From the NCBI RefSeq assembly GCF_900100075.1, contig NZ_FNEG01000003.1, forward strand, positions 248,001-312,000: a DNA stretch of 64,000 nucleotides, written 5' to 3'. The stretch's first letter is position 1. The number at the start of each line of letters is the position of its first letter. Of this stretch, positions 1 through 8,366 are shown one piece after another. The notes beneath the pieces were generated by a model. The model had not been told where the DNA came from and made no database searches. It saw nothing but the letters and a program-made list of their open reading frames with translations. The stretch comes from Chryseobacterium jejuense (GTDB taxonomy: Bacteria; Bacteroidota; Bacteroidia; Flavobacteriales; Weeksellaceae). The position numbers and the translations under genes were made by a program.

Positions 1-2
1 AA

Positions 3-953
3 CAGGGCGGATATTTAAATTTCCTGAAAAAAGATGTTGAAATTATCGACATTAATACTGAGAGAATCAGACATTCTTTAAAGCCAATTTTAGGGGAAAT
101 CTACAGAAGAAAACCTGATATCGTTTTTTCCGGTTTTGGAGAAGTAAATGCCTATCTATCATTATTCATCAGGCTTTTTCCGAGAACAAAATTCATTGCC
201 AGGGAAACGAATGTAGTTACTCAGCATGTTACCAGAAAGGAAATTAAATTTTTCTATAATTTTTACAATAACTATCAGAAGATCATTGCTCAAAGTGATG
301 ATATGATGAAAGATCTGGTTGATAATTTTAAGATTAAAAAGAAGAAAATTGTCAAGATCAATAATCCAGTGGACTTTGATTTTATTGATGATAAACTGAG
401 TATTGCCTTAAAACCTGAAGGATTTAAATACAATTATAAGAATGTTGTAGCCATTGGTAATTTATCAGCCAGAAAAGGATTTGATAATTTGCTAAAAGTG
501 TTTTCAAGGCTCAAAAGTGAAAATATCATGCTTCATATTTTGGGTGATGGAAAAGACAAAGAGGTTCTGCTTCAGATGAAAGAGTTTTTAGGATTAAAAA
601 ATGTTATTTTTCATGGCAGACAGGATAATCCTTATCAATTCTTAAAGTATGCGGATCTGTTTATTTTATCTTCAAGATACGAAGGTTTTCCTAATGTACT
701 TTTGGAAGCTGGAGCTTGCGGAACCTATTCGTTAGCTAATAATTGTCCTGGAGGAATAAACGAAATCATCCAGCATAATATAAATGGTGAAATAGCCAAT
801 ATTGAAAACTATGATGATTTTGCCCAGCAAATCATAAAAGTTATGCACGAGAATTATAATCGTGATGCCATCAAGAACTCTATAAAATCCAGATTTTCAA
901 AGAATATTATATTGGACAAATATGAGAAAGTTTTGTTGGATTTAATGAAGTAG
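3..953 (+). CDS. Glycosyltransferase family 4 protein, 5' end cut by window
   Basis: The reading frame is open from base 3, so the gene begins upstream of the window and the Met codons at 303-308 are internal. The C-terminal half is a GT-B/GT4 nucleotide-sugar binding domain: a strand followed by GNLSARKGFDNLL, then LHILGDGKD, then ADLFILSSRYEGFPNVLLEAGACG, which carries the family's E-x7-E motif that contacts the donor sugar nucleotide. The visible N-terminal part has the loose acceptor-domain pattern of the family. GT4 enzymes transfer sugars from UDP or GDP donors to lipid-linked glycans, capsule or LPS on the cytoplasmic face of the membrane. Donor and acceptor cannot be told from sequence. 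Neighbouring polysaccharide genes, if any, lie outside the window. Confidence 0.9.
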   Translation, partial: QGGYLNFLKKDVEIIDINTERIRHSLKPILGEIYRRKPDIVFSGFGEVNAYLSLFIRLFPRTKFIARETNVVTQHVTRKEIKFFYNFYNNYQKIIAQSDDMMKDLVDNFKIKKKKIVKINNPVDFDFIDDKLSIALKPEGFKYNYKNVVAIGNLSARKGFDNLLKVFSRLKSENIMLHILGDGKDKEVLLQMKEFLGLKNVIFHGRQDNPYQFLKYADLFILSSRYEGFPNVLLEAGACGTYSLANNCPGGINEIIQHNINGEIANIENYDDFAQQIIKVMHENYNRDAIKNSIKSRFSKNIILDKYEKVLLDLMK

Positions 954-1012
954 TATTTCCATATTTGTCTTATAGAGCTTTATTTTCTTAGATTTGAAAT
1001 CTGATAAAATAA

Positions 1013-1363
1013 ATGATAATGACGAAAATCGCACAAATAGGATGCGCTTGTGAAAAACCTGATTCTAGCTATACTGAATATAGAAGTTCGGAATTAGGGA
1101 TAGATCATACTAACGGAAGATATGGAGAAGTAACAATTCAACAGTGCAAGTTATGCCAGAGAATATGGATTCATTATTTTGTTGAATATGAAAGCTTTTC
1201 CAAATCAGGAAGATGGTACAAAGGAATTGTTTCGAAGAAAGATCGTTCACAGATAACCCCGGAAAATGCAGTGGAGTACTTAGAAAACGTGGAATGGTAT
1301 GTATATGGAGGTTCATTTTTTGAAAGTACTGGCACAATTGGACATGGAAAGTTGAATGTGTAG
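1013..1363 (+). CDS. Hypothetical protein with four-cysteine pattern
   Basis: This is a 116-residue soluble protein that I do not recognise. Cysteines at residues 11, 13, 45 and 48 (CxC and CxxC) could bind zinc, which is the only functional hint. It has no signal peptide or membrane segment. A second ATG two codons downstream (1019) is an equally good start. The rest is rich in aromatic residues (WIHYFVEY, WYVYGG). It stands alone between the glycosyltransferase and the cupin, with no operon partner obvious. Codon use looks like that of its neighbours, so I take it as real rather than as a chance frame. Confidence 0.65.
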   Translation: MIMTKIAQIGCACEKPDSSYTEYRSSELGIDHTNGRYGEVTIQQCKLCQRIWIHYFVEYESFSKSGRWYKGIVSKKDRSQITPENAVEYLENVEWYVYGGSFFESTGTIGHGKLNV

Positions 1364-1414
1364 TATTTTGTGCTGGTTTAATAAAAATAAGTTGTACAAT
1401 TAAATATCAAGTCC

Positions 1415-1798
1415 ATGAAGCCACTTATAATTATTTTTATGCTGAATGCTGTTGTCGTAATGGCTCAGCAGAAGTCAATCTCCAGGAAAGAATTATTAAA
1501 AACAGCCATTGATCAGAAAGTGAAATCCACAGAGATTCAGGAAATAACAATGGCAGCAGGACAAGGTGCCCCCAAACATTTGCACCCCTGTCCCGTTTTA
1601 GGAATAATAAATTCAGGAGAAGCCGTTTTTCAGATAGAAGGGCAAGAGAAAGTGGTACTTCATGAGGGAGATGCTTTTTATGAACCTAAAAATGCAAAAA
1701 TCCTCCATTTTGATAATGCATCAGCTGAAAAACCACTTGTCTTTACTGCAATTTATCTGAAGGCAGGGAGTGAGGAGAATATAAAATTCATAAAATAA
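1415..1798 (+). CDS. Exported small cupin-domain protein
   Basis: The protein has 127 residues. Residues 1-18 form a signal peptide ending in VMAQ, so it is probably periplasmic. The remainder is a single cupin barrel: GAPKHLHPCP gives the two metal-ligand histidines (H55, H57) of cupin motif 1, followed by LGIINSGEAVFQIEG and then LHEGDAFYEP. Small cupins of this type bind a divalent metal and act as isomerases, dioxygenases or ligand sensors. The substrate cannot be predicted. The gene appears monocistronic. The family call is firm; the function is unknown. Confidence 0.85.
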   Translation: MKPLIIIFMLNAVVVMAQQKSISRKELLKTAIDQKVKSTEIQEITMAAGQGAPKHLHPCPVLGIINSGEAVFQIEGQEKVVLHEGDAFYEPKNAKILHFDNASAEKPLVFTAIYLKAGSEENIKFIK

Positions 1799-1854
1799 CA
1801 TTTTTCATAAAACTAAAGCATATAATTATCATTTTTAAAATTGATAAAACTCAC

Positions 1855-1885
1855 TTTGGTGCTTGGTAATTTATATGTAAATTTG
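1855..1885 (+). promoter_or_regulatory. Bacteroidota-type promoter of lpdA
   Basis: TTTG at 1855-1858 is followed after 19 nt by TAAATTTG at 1878-1885, an exact match to the -33/-7 (TTG, TAnnTTTG) consensus of the Bacteroidota primary sigma factor. It lies 43 nt upstream of the lpdA start codon. Confidence 0.75.
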
Positions 1886-1928
1886 TGAGAATTAAGATAG
1901 ATAATAATAAACAAATTCATAAAATAAC

Positions 1929-3332
1929 ATGAGTCAATTCGATGTTACCGTAATAGGTTCTGGTCCTGGTGGTTATGTAGCTGCGATCCGTGCAGCACAG
2001 TTAGGTTTCAAAACAGCAATTATTGAAAAATATTCAACTTTAGGCGGAACTTGTCTTAACGTTGGATGTATTCCGTCAAAAGCGCTTCTTGATAGCTCTG
2101 AGCATTTCGAAAATGCAAAACACAATTTTGCAGGTCACGGAATCATCATCAATGAGCCACAAGTAGATATTGCAAGAATCATTGAGCGTAAAAACGAAGT
2201 TGTAGATCAAACAACTAAAGGGATCAACTTTTTGATGGACAAAAACAAAATCACTGTTTTTGAAGGATTAGGAAGCTTTGAATCTGCTACTCAGATTAAA
2301 ATAACTAAAAACGACGGTTCTTCTGAAACGATCGAATCTAAATATACAATCATTGCAACAGGTTCTAAACCGTCTTCACTTCCTTTTATCTCTCTTGATA
2401 AAGAAAGAGTGATCACCTCTACTGAAGCATTAAACCTTAAGGAGGTTCCTAAGCACTTAGTAGTAATTGGTGGTGGAGTAATTGGTCTTGAATTAGGATC
2501 TGTATACTTAAGATTAGGAGCTCAGGTAACGGTAGTTGAGTTCATGGATAAAATCATCCCTGGAATGGATGGAGCTTTAAGTAAAGAATTAACTAAAGTT
2601 CTTAAAAAACAAGGTATGAAGTTTATGCTTTCTACAGCAGTTTCTGCAGTAGAAAGAAACGGTGACACTGTAAAAATCACAGCTAAAGACAAAAAAGGGG
2701 AGGAAGTAGTAGTAGAAGGAGATTACTGTTTAGTTTCTGTAGGTAGAAAGCCTTATACAGACGGTCTTGGTCTTGAAAAAGCTGGTGTAGAACTTGACGA
2801 AAGAGGAAGAGTAAAAACAAATGATCACTTACAGACTAACGTTGCCAACATTTATGCAATCGGTGATGTTATCAAAGGTGCTATGCTTGCTCACAAAGCT
2901 GAAGAAGAAGGAGTTCTTGTTGCTGAAATATTAGCAGGTCAAAAACCTCACATTAACTACAACTTAATTCCTGGTGTTGTTTACACTTGGCCGGAAGTTG
3001 CAGGGGTAGGTAAGACTGAAGAGCAATTGAAAGAAGAAGGAGTAGCTTACAAAGTAGGTTCTTTCCCAATGAGAGCATTAGGAAGAAGCCGTGCAAGTGG
3101 TGATACCGATGGACTTGTTAAGATTATTGCTGACGAAAAAACTGATGAGATCTTAGGAATGCACATCATTGGAGCAAGAGCTGCTGACCTTATTGCAGAA
3201 GGAGTAATTGCTATGGAATTCCGTGCTAGTGCTGAAGACATCGCAAGAAGTTCTCACGCTCACCCAACTTATGCAGAAGCTATCAAAGAAGCTGCATTGG
3301 ATGCTACAGCAAAAAGATCTATCCACATGTAA
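1929..3332 (+). CDS. lpdA: Dihydrolipoyl dehydrogenase (E3)
   Basis: This FAD- and NAD-dependent enzyme reoxidises the lipoyl groups of 2-oxo acid dehydrogenase complexes and the glycine cleavage system in the cytoplasm. Its 467 residues match the family length. An N-terminal GSGPGGYVAAIRAA binds FAD. The redox-active disulfide is in GGTCLNVGCIPSK (C42, C47). A second Rossmann motif GGGVIGLELGSVY binds NAD. NIYAIGDV is the second FAD motif, and the dimerisation domain ends with the catalytic HPTYAE (H445, E450). No E1 or E2 gene is adjacent, so this is a stand-alone copy, as is common in flavobacteria. It has its own promoter and terminator. Confidence 0.97.
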   Translation: MSQFDVTVIGSGPGGYVAAIRAAQLGFKTAIIEKYSTLGGTCLNVGCIPSKALLDSSEHFENAKHNFAGHGIIINEPQVDIARIIERKNEVVDQTTKGINFLMDKNKITVFEGLGSFESATQIKITKNDGSSETIESKYTIIATGSKPSSLPFISLDKERVITSTEALNLKEVPKHLVVIGGGVIGLELGSVYLRLGAQVTVVEFMDKIIPGMDGALSKELTKVLKKQGMKFMLSTAVSAVERNGDTVKITAKDKKGEEVVVEGDYCLVSVGRKPYTDGLGLEKAGVELDERGRVKTNDHLQTNVANIYAIGDVIKGAMLAHKAEEEGVLVAEILAGQKPHINYNLIPGVVYTWPEVAGVGKTEEQLKEEGVAYKVGSFPMRALGRSRASGDTDGLVKIIADEKTDEILGMHIIGARAADLIAEGVIAMEFRASAEDIARSSHAHPTYAEAIKEAALDATAKRSIHM

Positions 3333-3365
3333 TATTTGATTAAAATTTAATCATTTAAATAATAG

Positions 3366-3394
3366 AAGAGGAGCAAATTGCTCCTCTTTTTTGT
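3366..3394 (+). terminator. Rho-independent terminator after lpdA
   Basis: An 11-bp perfect inverted repeat (AAGAGGAGCAA against TTGCTCCTCTT) is followed by a run of T. Confidence 0.85.
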
Positions 3395-3453
3395 TTGTCC
3401 TTAACTCTATCAGTATTTTTGTCATTGCGAGTAAAGCGAAGCAGTCTCAACTT

Positions 3454-3461
3454 TACTTTTG
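3454..3461 (+). promoter_or_regulatory. Possible -7 box (TACTTTTG) of the DUF4476 gene
   Basis: It matches TAnnTTTG 35 nt upstream of the chosen start. No TTG lies at the right distance, so this is a weak call. Just upstream is a dispersed-repeat-like stretch (TCATTGCGAG...GCAGTCTCAA at about 3422-3450). Confidence 0.35.
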
Positions 3462-3496
3462 GCATAAAAATGGAGATTGATTTTGAAAAATTAAAC

Positions 3497-4333
3497 ATGA
3501 AGAAAATTTTTATCAGTGTAATGCTTTTGATAGGAATAAGCTCTTTTGCTCAAGAAGCAGGTAAGGCTGGTGAATTGTTGGAAAATGAAGCTTCAGCTAC
3601 TGAAATGCGGGGTCCAAAATCAGGGATAAAAAATAAAACCTTTGATCGTAATCCGGAGAATCAGAATGAAAGATTGAAAAACCCAAACTATCAATGGAAT
3701 AGAAATTATGGATATGCTGAAGTCTTTTTAAGGATTCCTGAGCAAGGCTTTTTCACTGTTGAAGTTGGTGATCAGACGATTGCCAATGCTTCCGGAAAAT
3801 ACCGTTTTTTTGATCTTCAATCCGGAAGAATGCCAATATCTATCTATGAAAATGGCTTTTTAATATACAGAACTTCTCTGATGCTTCGAAATAACAGCAG
3901 AATGGTATTAGACTTTTTCACCAACCAAGGGTTATATCTGCTAGACTCATATCCTGTGCAAGGGCAATATGGATTTAATGATTGGAATGATATCTGGAAC
4001 AATCCTTATGGAAATCAATCCGGAAATTGGAATCAACCTGGAAATGTAATGGATGCTACTACATTCCGGCAGTTTTTTGAAATGCTGCAGAGAAATGAAA
4101 AGTTTGATGATGGAAAAGTAGCTTTAATTAATCAACAGATGAGAAACTCTATGTTTACTGCTGTACAGATAAGAGATTTGGTGAAATCTTTAAGCTTTGA
4201 TAAGAATAAGTTAGCACTTGCAAAATCTATGTATCTGAGTTGTGTAGATAAGAATAAGTATTTTATGGTATATGATGCCTTTGATTTTGAAAACAGCAAA
4301 AGAGAACTTAGAGATTATATTTCCGGATTATAA
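3497..4333 (+). CDS. Exported DUF4476 domain protein
   Basis: I place the start at 3497, because the 34 codons upstream have no protein character and MKKIFISVMLLIGISSFAQ is a clear signal peptide. The mature protein has a central beta-rich stretch (about residues 60-150), then a Gly/Asn/Trp-rich linker (NDWNDIWNNPYGNQSGNW). The C-terminal 90 residues resemble DUF4476 (FRQFFEMLQRNEKFDDGKVALINQQM...YMVYDAFDF), a helical domain common in exported Bacteroidota proteins. Function is unknown. It is probably periplasmic or surface-exposed and monocistronic, with a terminator directly after it. Confidence 0.85.
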   Translation: MKKIFISVMLLIGISSFAQEAGKAGELLENEASATEMRGPKSGIKNKTFDRNPENQNERLKNPNYQWNRNYGYAEVFLRIPEQGFFTVEVGDQTIANASGKYRFFDLQSGRMPISIYENGFLIYRTSLMLRNNSRMVLDFFTNQGLYLLDSYPVQGQYGFNDWNDIWNNPYGNQSGNWNQPGNVMDATTFRQFFEMLQRNEKFDDGKVALINQQMRNSMFTAVQIRDLVKSLSFDKNKLALAKSMYLSCVDKNKYFMVYDAFDFENSKRELRDYISGL

Positions 4334-4339
4334 TAAGCA

Positions 4340-4361
4340 AAGAGAAGAGCTTCTCTTTTTT
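4340..4361 (+). terminator. Terminator after the DUF4476 gene
   Basis: AAGAGAAG and CTTCTCTT form a hairpin followed by T5. Confidence 0.75.
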
Positions 4362-4390
4362 GTATAAAAATGGAAACCATATTAAGATAT

Positions 4391-4680
4391 TTGATCATTG
4401 CGAACCGGAGGTGAAGCAATCTCAATGTTGTAAGTATGTTGGAAATCGCAAAGCCGCAAAGTTTTTTTAATACTACTTCTTAGGGCGCAAGGATTTTATC
4501 TCCGATAAAATTGTACACTGCTAAGCATTCGTACATTCGTGGCAAAAAAATAGTGCAACTTTTTGAAAATATATATTAAAAAAAGCCGAAATGTTCTTGT
4601 GTCTTAGTGTATCTATCAATTAAAGAAAAATCTGCGAAATCAGCCAGATCTGCGAGAAATAAATTTAATTGATATAATAA
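4391..4680. repeat. Intergenic stretch made of dispersed-repeat-like sequence
   Basis: This 360-nt gap between the DUF4476 gene and the converging outer-membrane gene has no coding potential that I can see. It holds pieces that look like dispersed repeats: TCATTGCGAACCGGAGG...GCAATCTCAA at about 4396, GAAATCGCAAAGCCGCAAAG at about 4442, GTACATTCGTGGC at 4531-4543 (identical 13-mer at 25405-25417), and TCTGCGAAATCAG...ATCTGCGAGAAA at about 4631. They resemble each other and the pieces at 3422, 15037 and 53258. Confidence 0.5.
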
Positions 4681-4694
4681 TTCCCCAGATCAAA

Positions 4695-5141
4695 TTACAT
4701 CACCTTCATTTTATCATAAAACTTTGAATGATTAGGAGCAATATTAAACTGGATTCCAAAAGTAATTCCTTTAAAATATTTTTCTTTGTGTATCGGGAAA
4801 GCATATCCTGTATTGAGAAATAGCGCATGAAACAATGAAATTCCAATTCTGGGTTCTATTGCATATGGATTGATGGAAGCACCATATAACTGGCCATTGT
4901 TGGTATAATAAACATTCGCTTCAGGCAGAAATTTATTAGTTTGATGAATGCGTGTATATAAAAGGGAAGGACCAATTGTTACAGATTTGTAGTTTGAAGC
5001 TCCAAGTTTGAATTCGAGTCCAGCCTGTAAAACATTCCTTCCTGTGTATCGGTAGGCAAGATTAACAGCTGTTTTATCCAGTATTTGTGCACTTGTAGTG
5101 ATGATGGATAGAAGAAATGCCAGTACAAAATAATTTTTCAT
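4695..5141 (-). CDS. Small exported beta-rich protein, probably outer-membrane
   Basis: The protein has 148 residues with a signal peptide (MKNYFVLAFLLSIITTSAQ). The mature part alternates hydrophobic and polar residues with aromatic caps (AVNLAYRY, LQAGLEFKLG, SVTIGPSLLYTR, ITFGIQFNI), the pattern of a short outer-membrane beta-barrel or a barrel fragment. No named family is recognised. It is transcribed towards the DUF4476 gene and is alone in its unit. Its role is unknown. Confidence 0.7.
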   Translation of the reverse strand: MKNYFVLAFLLSIITTSAQILDKTAVNLAYRYTGRNVLQAGLEFKLGASNYKSVTIGPSLLYTRIHQTNKFLPEANVYYTNNGQLYGASINPYAIEPRIGISLFHALFLNTGYAFPIHKEKYFKGITFGIQFNIAPNHSKFYDKMKVM

Positions 5142-5160
5142 ATTTTCAGTTTTTTTTGTT

Positions 5161-5168
5161 CAAATGTA
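5161..5168 (-). promoter_or_regulatory. Possible -7 box (TACATTTG) for the 4695-5141 gene
   Basis: On the minus strand it reads TACATTTG, 19 nt upstream of the start codon. No convincing TTG lies upstream of it. Confidence 0.35.
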
Positions 5169-5243
5169 TAGGTTTTAAAGGCTGTTCTAAAGATAAAAAT
5201 GATTCTTGAAAGTATTCACTAGGTTAAAACCTCCAAATTTCCG

Positions 5244-5251
5244 TACCTTTG
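5244..5251 (+). promoter_or_regulatory. Possible -7 box (TACCTTTG) of the CvfB-like gene
   Basis: An exact TAnnTTTG match ends 19 nt before the ATG at 5271, giving a very short leader. The -33 element is not evident. Confidence 0.45.
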
Positions 5252-5270
5252 TCAGCTAATTTTATCATCA

Positions 5271-6098
5271 ATGCAACTCGGAAAAACTCAGAATTTACAA
5301 ATTTCAGAAAAAATTAATTCAGGATGGATCTTAACAGACGAAGAATCCAGTGAAAAAGCTTTTCTTCCTAAAATCTTCATTCGTGAAGAGCAGGAGGTGG
5401 GAGAGTATGTTGAGGTTTTTGTGTATCAGGATGATGATAAATTAAAAGCGACTACTGAAATTCCTTTGGCGGAAGTAGGTGAATTTGCAGTAATGAGTTG
5501 TGTACAGAGCCTTCCAAGTGGAGCTTTTATGGACTGGGGAATCATTAAAGATTTATTTGTTCCGTACAAGCAGCAGAAAACCAAAATGATTGAAGGCAAA
5601 AGATATCTGGTTCATCTCTATGTAGATGAGGATATGGAGCTGATTACAGGAACTACAAAATTCAAAAGAAATCCACAATATGATGATCTTCCGTTCAAAA
5701 AAGGAGATAAAGTAAATCTTATCATGATGAATGAAAGCGAATTGGGCTGGAATGTGGTTATTAATAAACAATATATCGGTTTGATCTATGCTTCGGATGT
5801 TTTCAAAAAGCTATATCCATTGTCGGAAGAGACGGGATATATCAAAACCATTCGTGAAGACGGGAAAATAGATATTTCTTTGCAGTCAGAAGGATTTGAA
5901 AATATTGATGAATTCAAACAAAAGATCTTAGACAGGCTTGAAGAAAATTATGGACTTCTATATGTTTCAGATAAATCTACTCCTGAAGAAATCAAGGCTG
6001 AGCTTCAGATGAGTAAAAAGAATTTTAAGAAAGCCATCGGTGGACTTTATAAAGATAAGATCATCGATATTTCAGACGACAAAATAAAATTATTATAA
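5271..6098 (+). CDS. S1-type RNA-binding protein, CvfB/YitL family
   Basis: The 275 residues match the family length. The signature GAFMDWGIIKDLFVPYKQQ (about residues 83-101) is the S1-like domain hallmark of CvfB/YitL. A second S1-like region follows (LGWNVVINKQYIGLIYASD, then GYIKTIREDGKIDISLQ). The C-terminal 60 residues (STPEEIKAELQMSKKNFKKAIGGLYKDKII) form the winged helix of the family. Homologues in Firmicutes bind RNA and affect virulence factor expression; the role in Bacteroidota is not established. The protein is cytoplasmic. It is monocistronic, with a strong terminator right behind the stop codon. Confidence 0.88.
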   Translation: MQLGKTQNLQISEKINSGWILTDEESSEKAFLPKIFIREEQEVGEYVEVFVYQDDDKLKATTEIPLAEVGEFAVMSCVQSLPSGAFMDWGIIKDLFVPYKQQKTKMIEGKRYLVHLYVDEDMELITGTTKFKRNPQYDDLPFKKGDKVNLIMMNESELGWNVVINKQYIGLIYASDVFKKLYPLSEETGYIKTIREDGKIDISLQSEGFENIDEFKQKILDRLEENYGLLYVSDKSTPEEIKAELQMSKKNFKKAIGGLYKDKIIDISDDKIKLL

Positions 6099-6102
6099 AA
6101 TA

Positions 6103-6132
6103 AAAAAGAGCAGAATTTTCTGCTCTTTTTTT
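6103..6132 (+). terminator. Terminator after the CvfB-like gene
   Basis: An AAAGAGCAGAA/TTCTGCTCTTT hairpin is followed by a T tract. Confidence 0.85.
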
Positions 6133-6262
6133 GTTGATATCTATTTCCCAACCCCATTTTCAATAAGATTTTTATAGTATTCTTCACTATAATATTCAAT
6201 CTTAAAAATCCAAACTTTATTTCAAAAATATGATGTAAATCATAACAAATTTGTTTAATTTT

Positions 6263-6334
6263 TTTGTTTAACAATTTTGTCAAAAATAAAATTTAATATA
6301 AATTTGCACAAATTTGTTTAACAAAAATGTCAAA
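6263..6334 (+). promoter_or_regulatory. Promoter with repeated candidate TetR operators
   Basis: The core promoter is TTTTG at 6275-6279, a 19-nt spacer, and TAAATTTG at 6299-6306. Two 22-nt copies of one motif (TTTGTTTAACA...TGTCAAA), identical at 19 positions, lie at 6263-6284, covering the -33 box, and at 6313-6334, covering the start codon at 6327. A partial third copy (CAAATTTGTTTAAT) lies at 6247-6260. Repressor binding to both copies would block polymerase, so the regulator probably controls itself and the efflux operon downstream. The autoregulation is inference. Confidence 0.6.
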
Positions 6335-6920
6335 TCAAGCAAAAAAAGACCAAACACAGGAATTGATCAAGGAGACAGCGAAGAAATTATTCTTTGTGAA
6401 AGGAAAATTTGATGCTACTACGCAGGAGATTGCAGATGAAGCAGGAGTGAATAGAACACTTATTAATTATTACTTCCGATCAAGAGACAAACTCATTCAG
6501 ATCATCTTTGATGAAGCTCAGAAAGTAGAGCAGGAGAAATCAAAGATCATCCAGAATTCAGATCTTCCATTTAAAGTGAAGATCAGTAAATTTATAGAAA
6601 GCAGCCTTTCTACGAGCCTGCAGTATCCATATCTGGAAACTTATATAGTTTCTCAGATCAATAAAGGAACCTGCCATCAGAGAGAAATAGAAGAAGATAT
6701 TCTTGAAACTTTGTATAAGGATATTGAAAAAGAAATGGAAATGGGAAATATTGAAAAAATGGCTCCCGTTCAGTTTATCCTGAATATGGTTTCCCTATTA
6801 GTTTTTCCAAGTGCAATAAGACCATTATTTATGGAAAATTTAATGATTAGTGACGAAGAGTATGATAAGATTATTTCAGAGAGAAGAGAGATAATTATCA
6901 ATATGTTATTTAAAAATTAA
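6327..6920 (+). CDS. TetR/AcrR family repressor of the RND efflux operon
   Basis: This is a 197-residue cytoplasmic regulator. Residues about 10-60 form the TetR DNA-binding domain: LIKETAKKLFFVKGKFDATTQEIADEAGVNRTLINYYF, where NRTLINYYF is the typical recognition helix. The rest is the helical ligand-binding and dimerisation domain, which does not reveal the ligand. It sits 87 bp upstream of a tolC-hlyD-acrB-type operon in the same direction, the usual arrangement for a local drug-responsive repressor. The repeated motif over its promoter and start codon supports autorepression. Confidence 0.92.
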   Translation: MSNQAKKDQTQELIKETAKKLFFVKGKFDATTQEIADEAGVNRTLINYYFRSRDKLIQIIFDEAQKVEQEKSKIIQNSDLPFKVKISKFIESSLSTSLQYPYLETYIVSQINKGTCHQREIEEDILETLYKDIEKEMEMGNIEKMAPVQFILNMVSLLVFPSAIRPLFMENLMISDEEYDKIISERREIIINMLFKN

Positions 6921-7007
6921 AAAAATCTAAAGTATTTCTTAAAATGATTCGTCAGTTAGAAATAAAAGCAAGGATAAAAATTAAAAAAATAAACGAAGTA
7001 TAAAATT

Positions 7008-8360
7008 ATGAAAAGAAAACGTATAACTGCTCAAAAGCTAAAAATTGGGATAGCTGCAGCATTTATGATTTTCGGTTTTTCATCAGTGTCTGCCCAGCAG
7101 CAGGTTTCTCTGCAGGAAGCAATAAAACAGGCACTCCAGAATAAGGCTGAAGCTAAAAAAGCAGCCTTACAGGTTAAAAAAGCCGAATATAAGATTGATG
7201 AGGCTAAAGCCGGAGCTCTTCCACAGATTAGTGTAGCCGGTGGTGTTTCTTATAACCCGATTATTCAGGAAACAGTAGTGGAGATCATGGGCCAACGAAA
7301 CATTTTCAAAATGGGTCAGCCTTGGAACTCAAACATTTCTGCCACTTTAAATCAAGCGTTGTTTGACCAGAGAGTTTTCATTGGTTTAAAAGCCGCAAAG
7401 TCTACCAGAGAATTCTATGTATTGAACTCTCAGTTAACCAATGAGCAGATCATTGTGAATGTAGCAACAGCGTATTACAATGTATTTGTACAGGAAGAAA
7501 ACCTGAAAACATTGGAAACAAGCTATGCCAATACTGAAAAAGTAAGAAATGTTATTAAAAGTTTGGTTGATAATGGTTTAGCAAAACCAATTGATCTTGA
7601 CAGAACCAATGTTCAGCTTACCAATATTGCTTCCAATAAGCAAAAGCTAATCAACGGAGTAGAACTTACCAAAAATGCACTGAAGTTTTACATGGGAGTT
7701 CCTATAGATTCTCAGATTGAACTGGAAGAAAAAAGCATCGAACCAAAGCCTGAACTTATTTCAGGACAGATCAGCTTAGACAACAGATCAGAAATTAAAG
7801 TGCTTAAGAAGCAAATGGAGCTTTTACAGTTCAATAAAAAGGCTACTGAAGCATTCCTTTATCCTACAGTAAGCCTTCAGGCAAACTATGGTTGGTACGG
7901 AATGGGAACAAAATTCCCTTGGTTCAACGGAATTAGTAATGGTGTAAACTGGAGTGATGCTGCATCAGTAGGATTAAATGTAAATATTCCGATTTTTACT
8001 GGAGGAGCTACAAAATCTAAGATCCAACAGGCGGAAATTGATATCCAAGACTTAAATCAGGATATTGAAAACACTCAGCTAAGCTTGAATTTAGATTATA
8101 AGAATGCAACAACCAATATGGAAAATGCTTTAATCAATATTCAGAGTATGAAGGATAACGTGGCATTGGCAGAAAAAGTACAGGCTAATACACAATCTAA
8201 CTATCAATATGGTTTAGCAACACTTACAGATCTATTGGATACAGATAACTCATTAACAGAGGCCAAACAAAACTATGCCAATGCTCTATTAGATTATAAG
8301 CAGGCTGAAATTCAGTTGATGAAAGCAAAAGGAGAATTAAACACACTACAAAACCCATAA
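7008..8360 (+). CDS. TolC-family outer-membrane efflux protein
   Basis: The 450 residues carry a signal peptide ending FSSVSAQ (about 1-29). Two repeated long helical and beta-strand segments of the outer-membrane efflux protein family follow: an N-terminal ALQNKAEAKKAALQVKKAEYKIDEAKAGALPQI and the equivalent VQANTQSNYQYGLATLTDLLDTDNSLTEAKQNYANALLDYKQA near the C-terminus. It forms the trimeric outer-membrane duct of the tripartite pump encoded by this and the next two genes. The next gene starts 6 bp after its stop, so they are co-transcribed. Confidence 0.93.
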   Translation: MKRKRITAQKLKIGIAAAFMIFGFSSVSAQQQVSLQEAIKQALQNKAEAKKAALQVKKAEYKIDEAKAGALPQISVAGGVSYNPIIQETVVEIMGQRNIFKMGQPWNSNISATLNQALFDQRVFIGLKAAKSTREFYVLNSQLTNEQIIVNVATAYYNVFVQEENLKTLETSYANTEKVRNVIKSLVDNGLAKPIDLDRTNVQLTNIASNKQKLINGVELTKNALKFYMGVPIDSQIELEEKSIEPKPELISGQISLDNRSEIKVLKKQMELLQFNKKATEAFLYPTVSLQANYGWYGMGTKFPWFNGISNGVNWSDAASVGLNVNIPIFTGGATKSKIQQAEIDIQDLNQDIENTQLSLNLDYKNATTNMENALINIQSMKDNVALAEKVQANTQSNYQYGLATLTDLLDTDNSLTEAKQNYANALLDYKQAEIQLMKAKGELNTLQNP

Positions 8361-8366
8361 TAAGCA

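Noticed and set aside
303..953. A complete short glycosyltransferase starting at 303
   Set aside because: The same frame is open and protein-like from base 3, so 303 is an internal Met.
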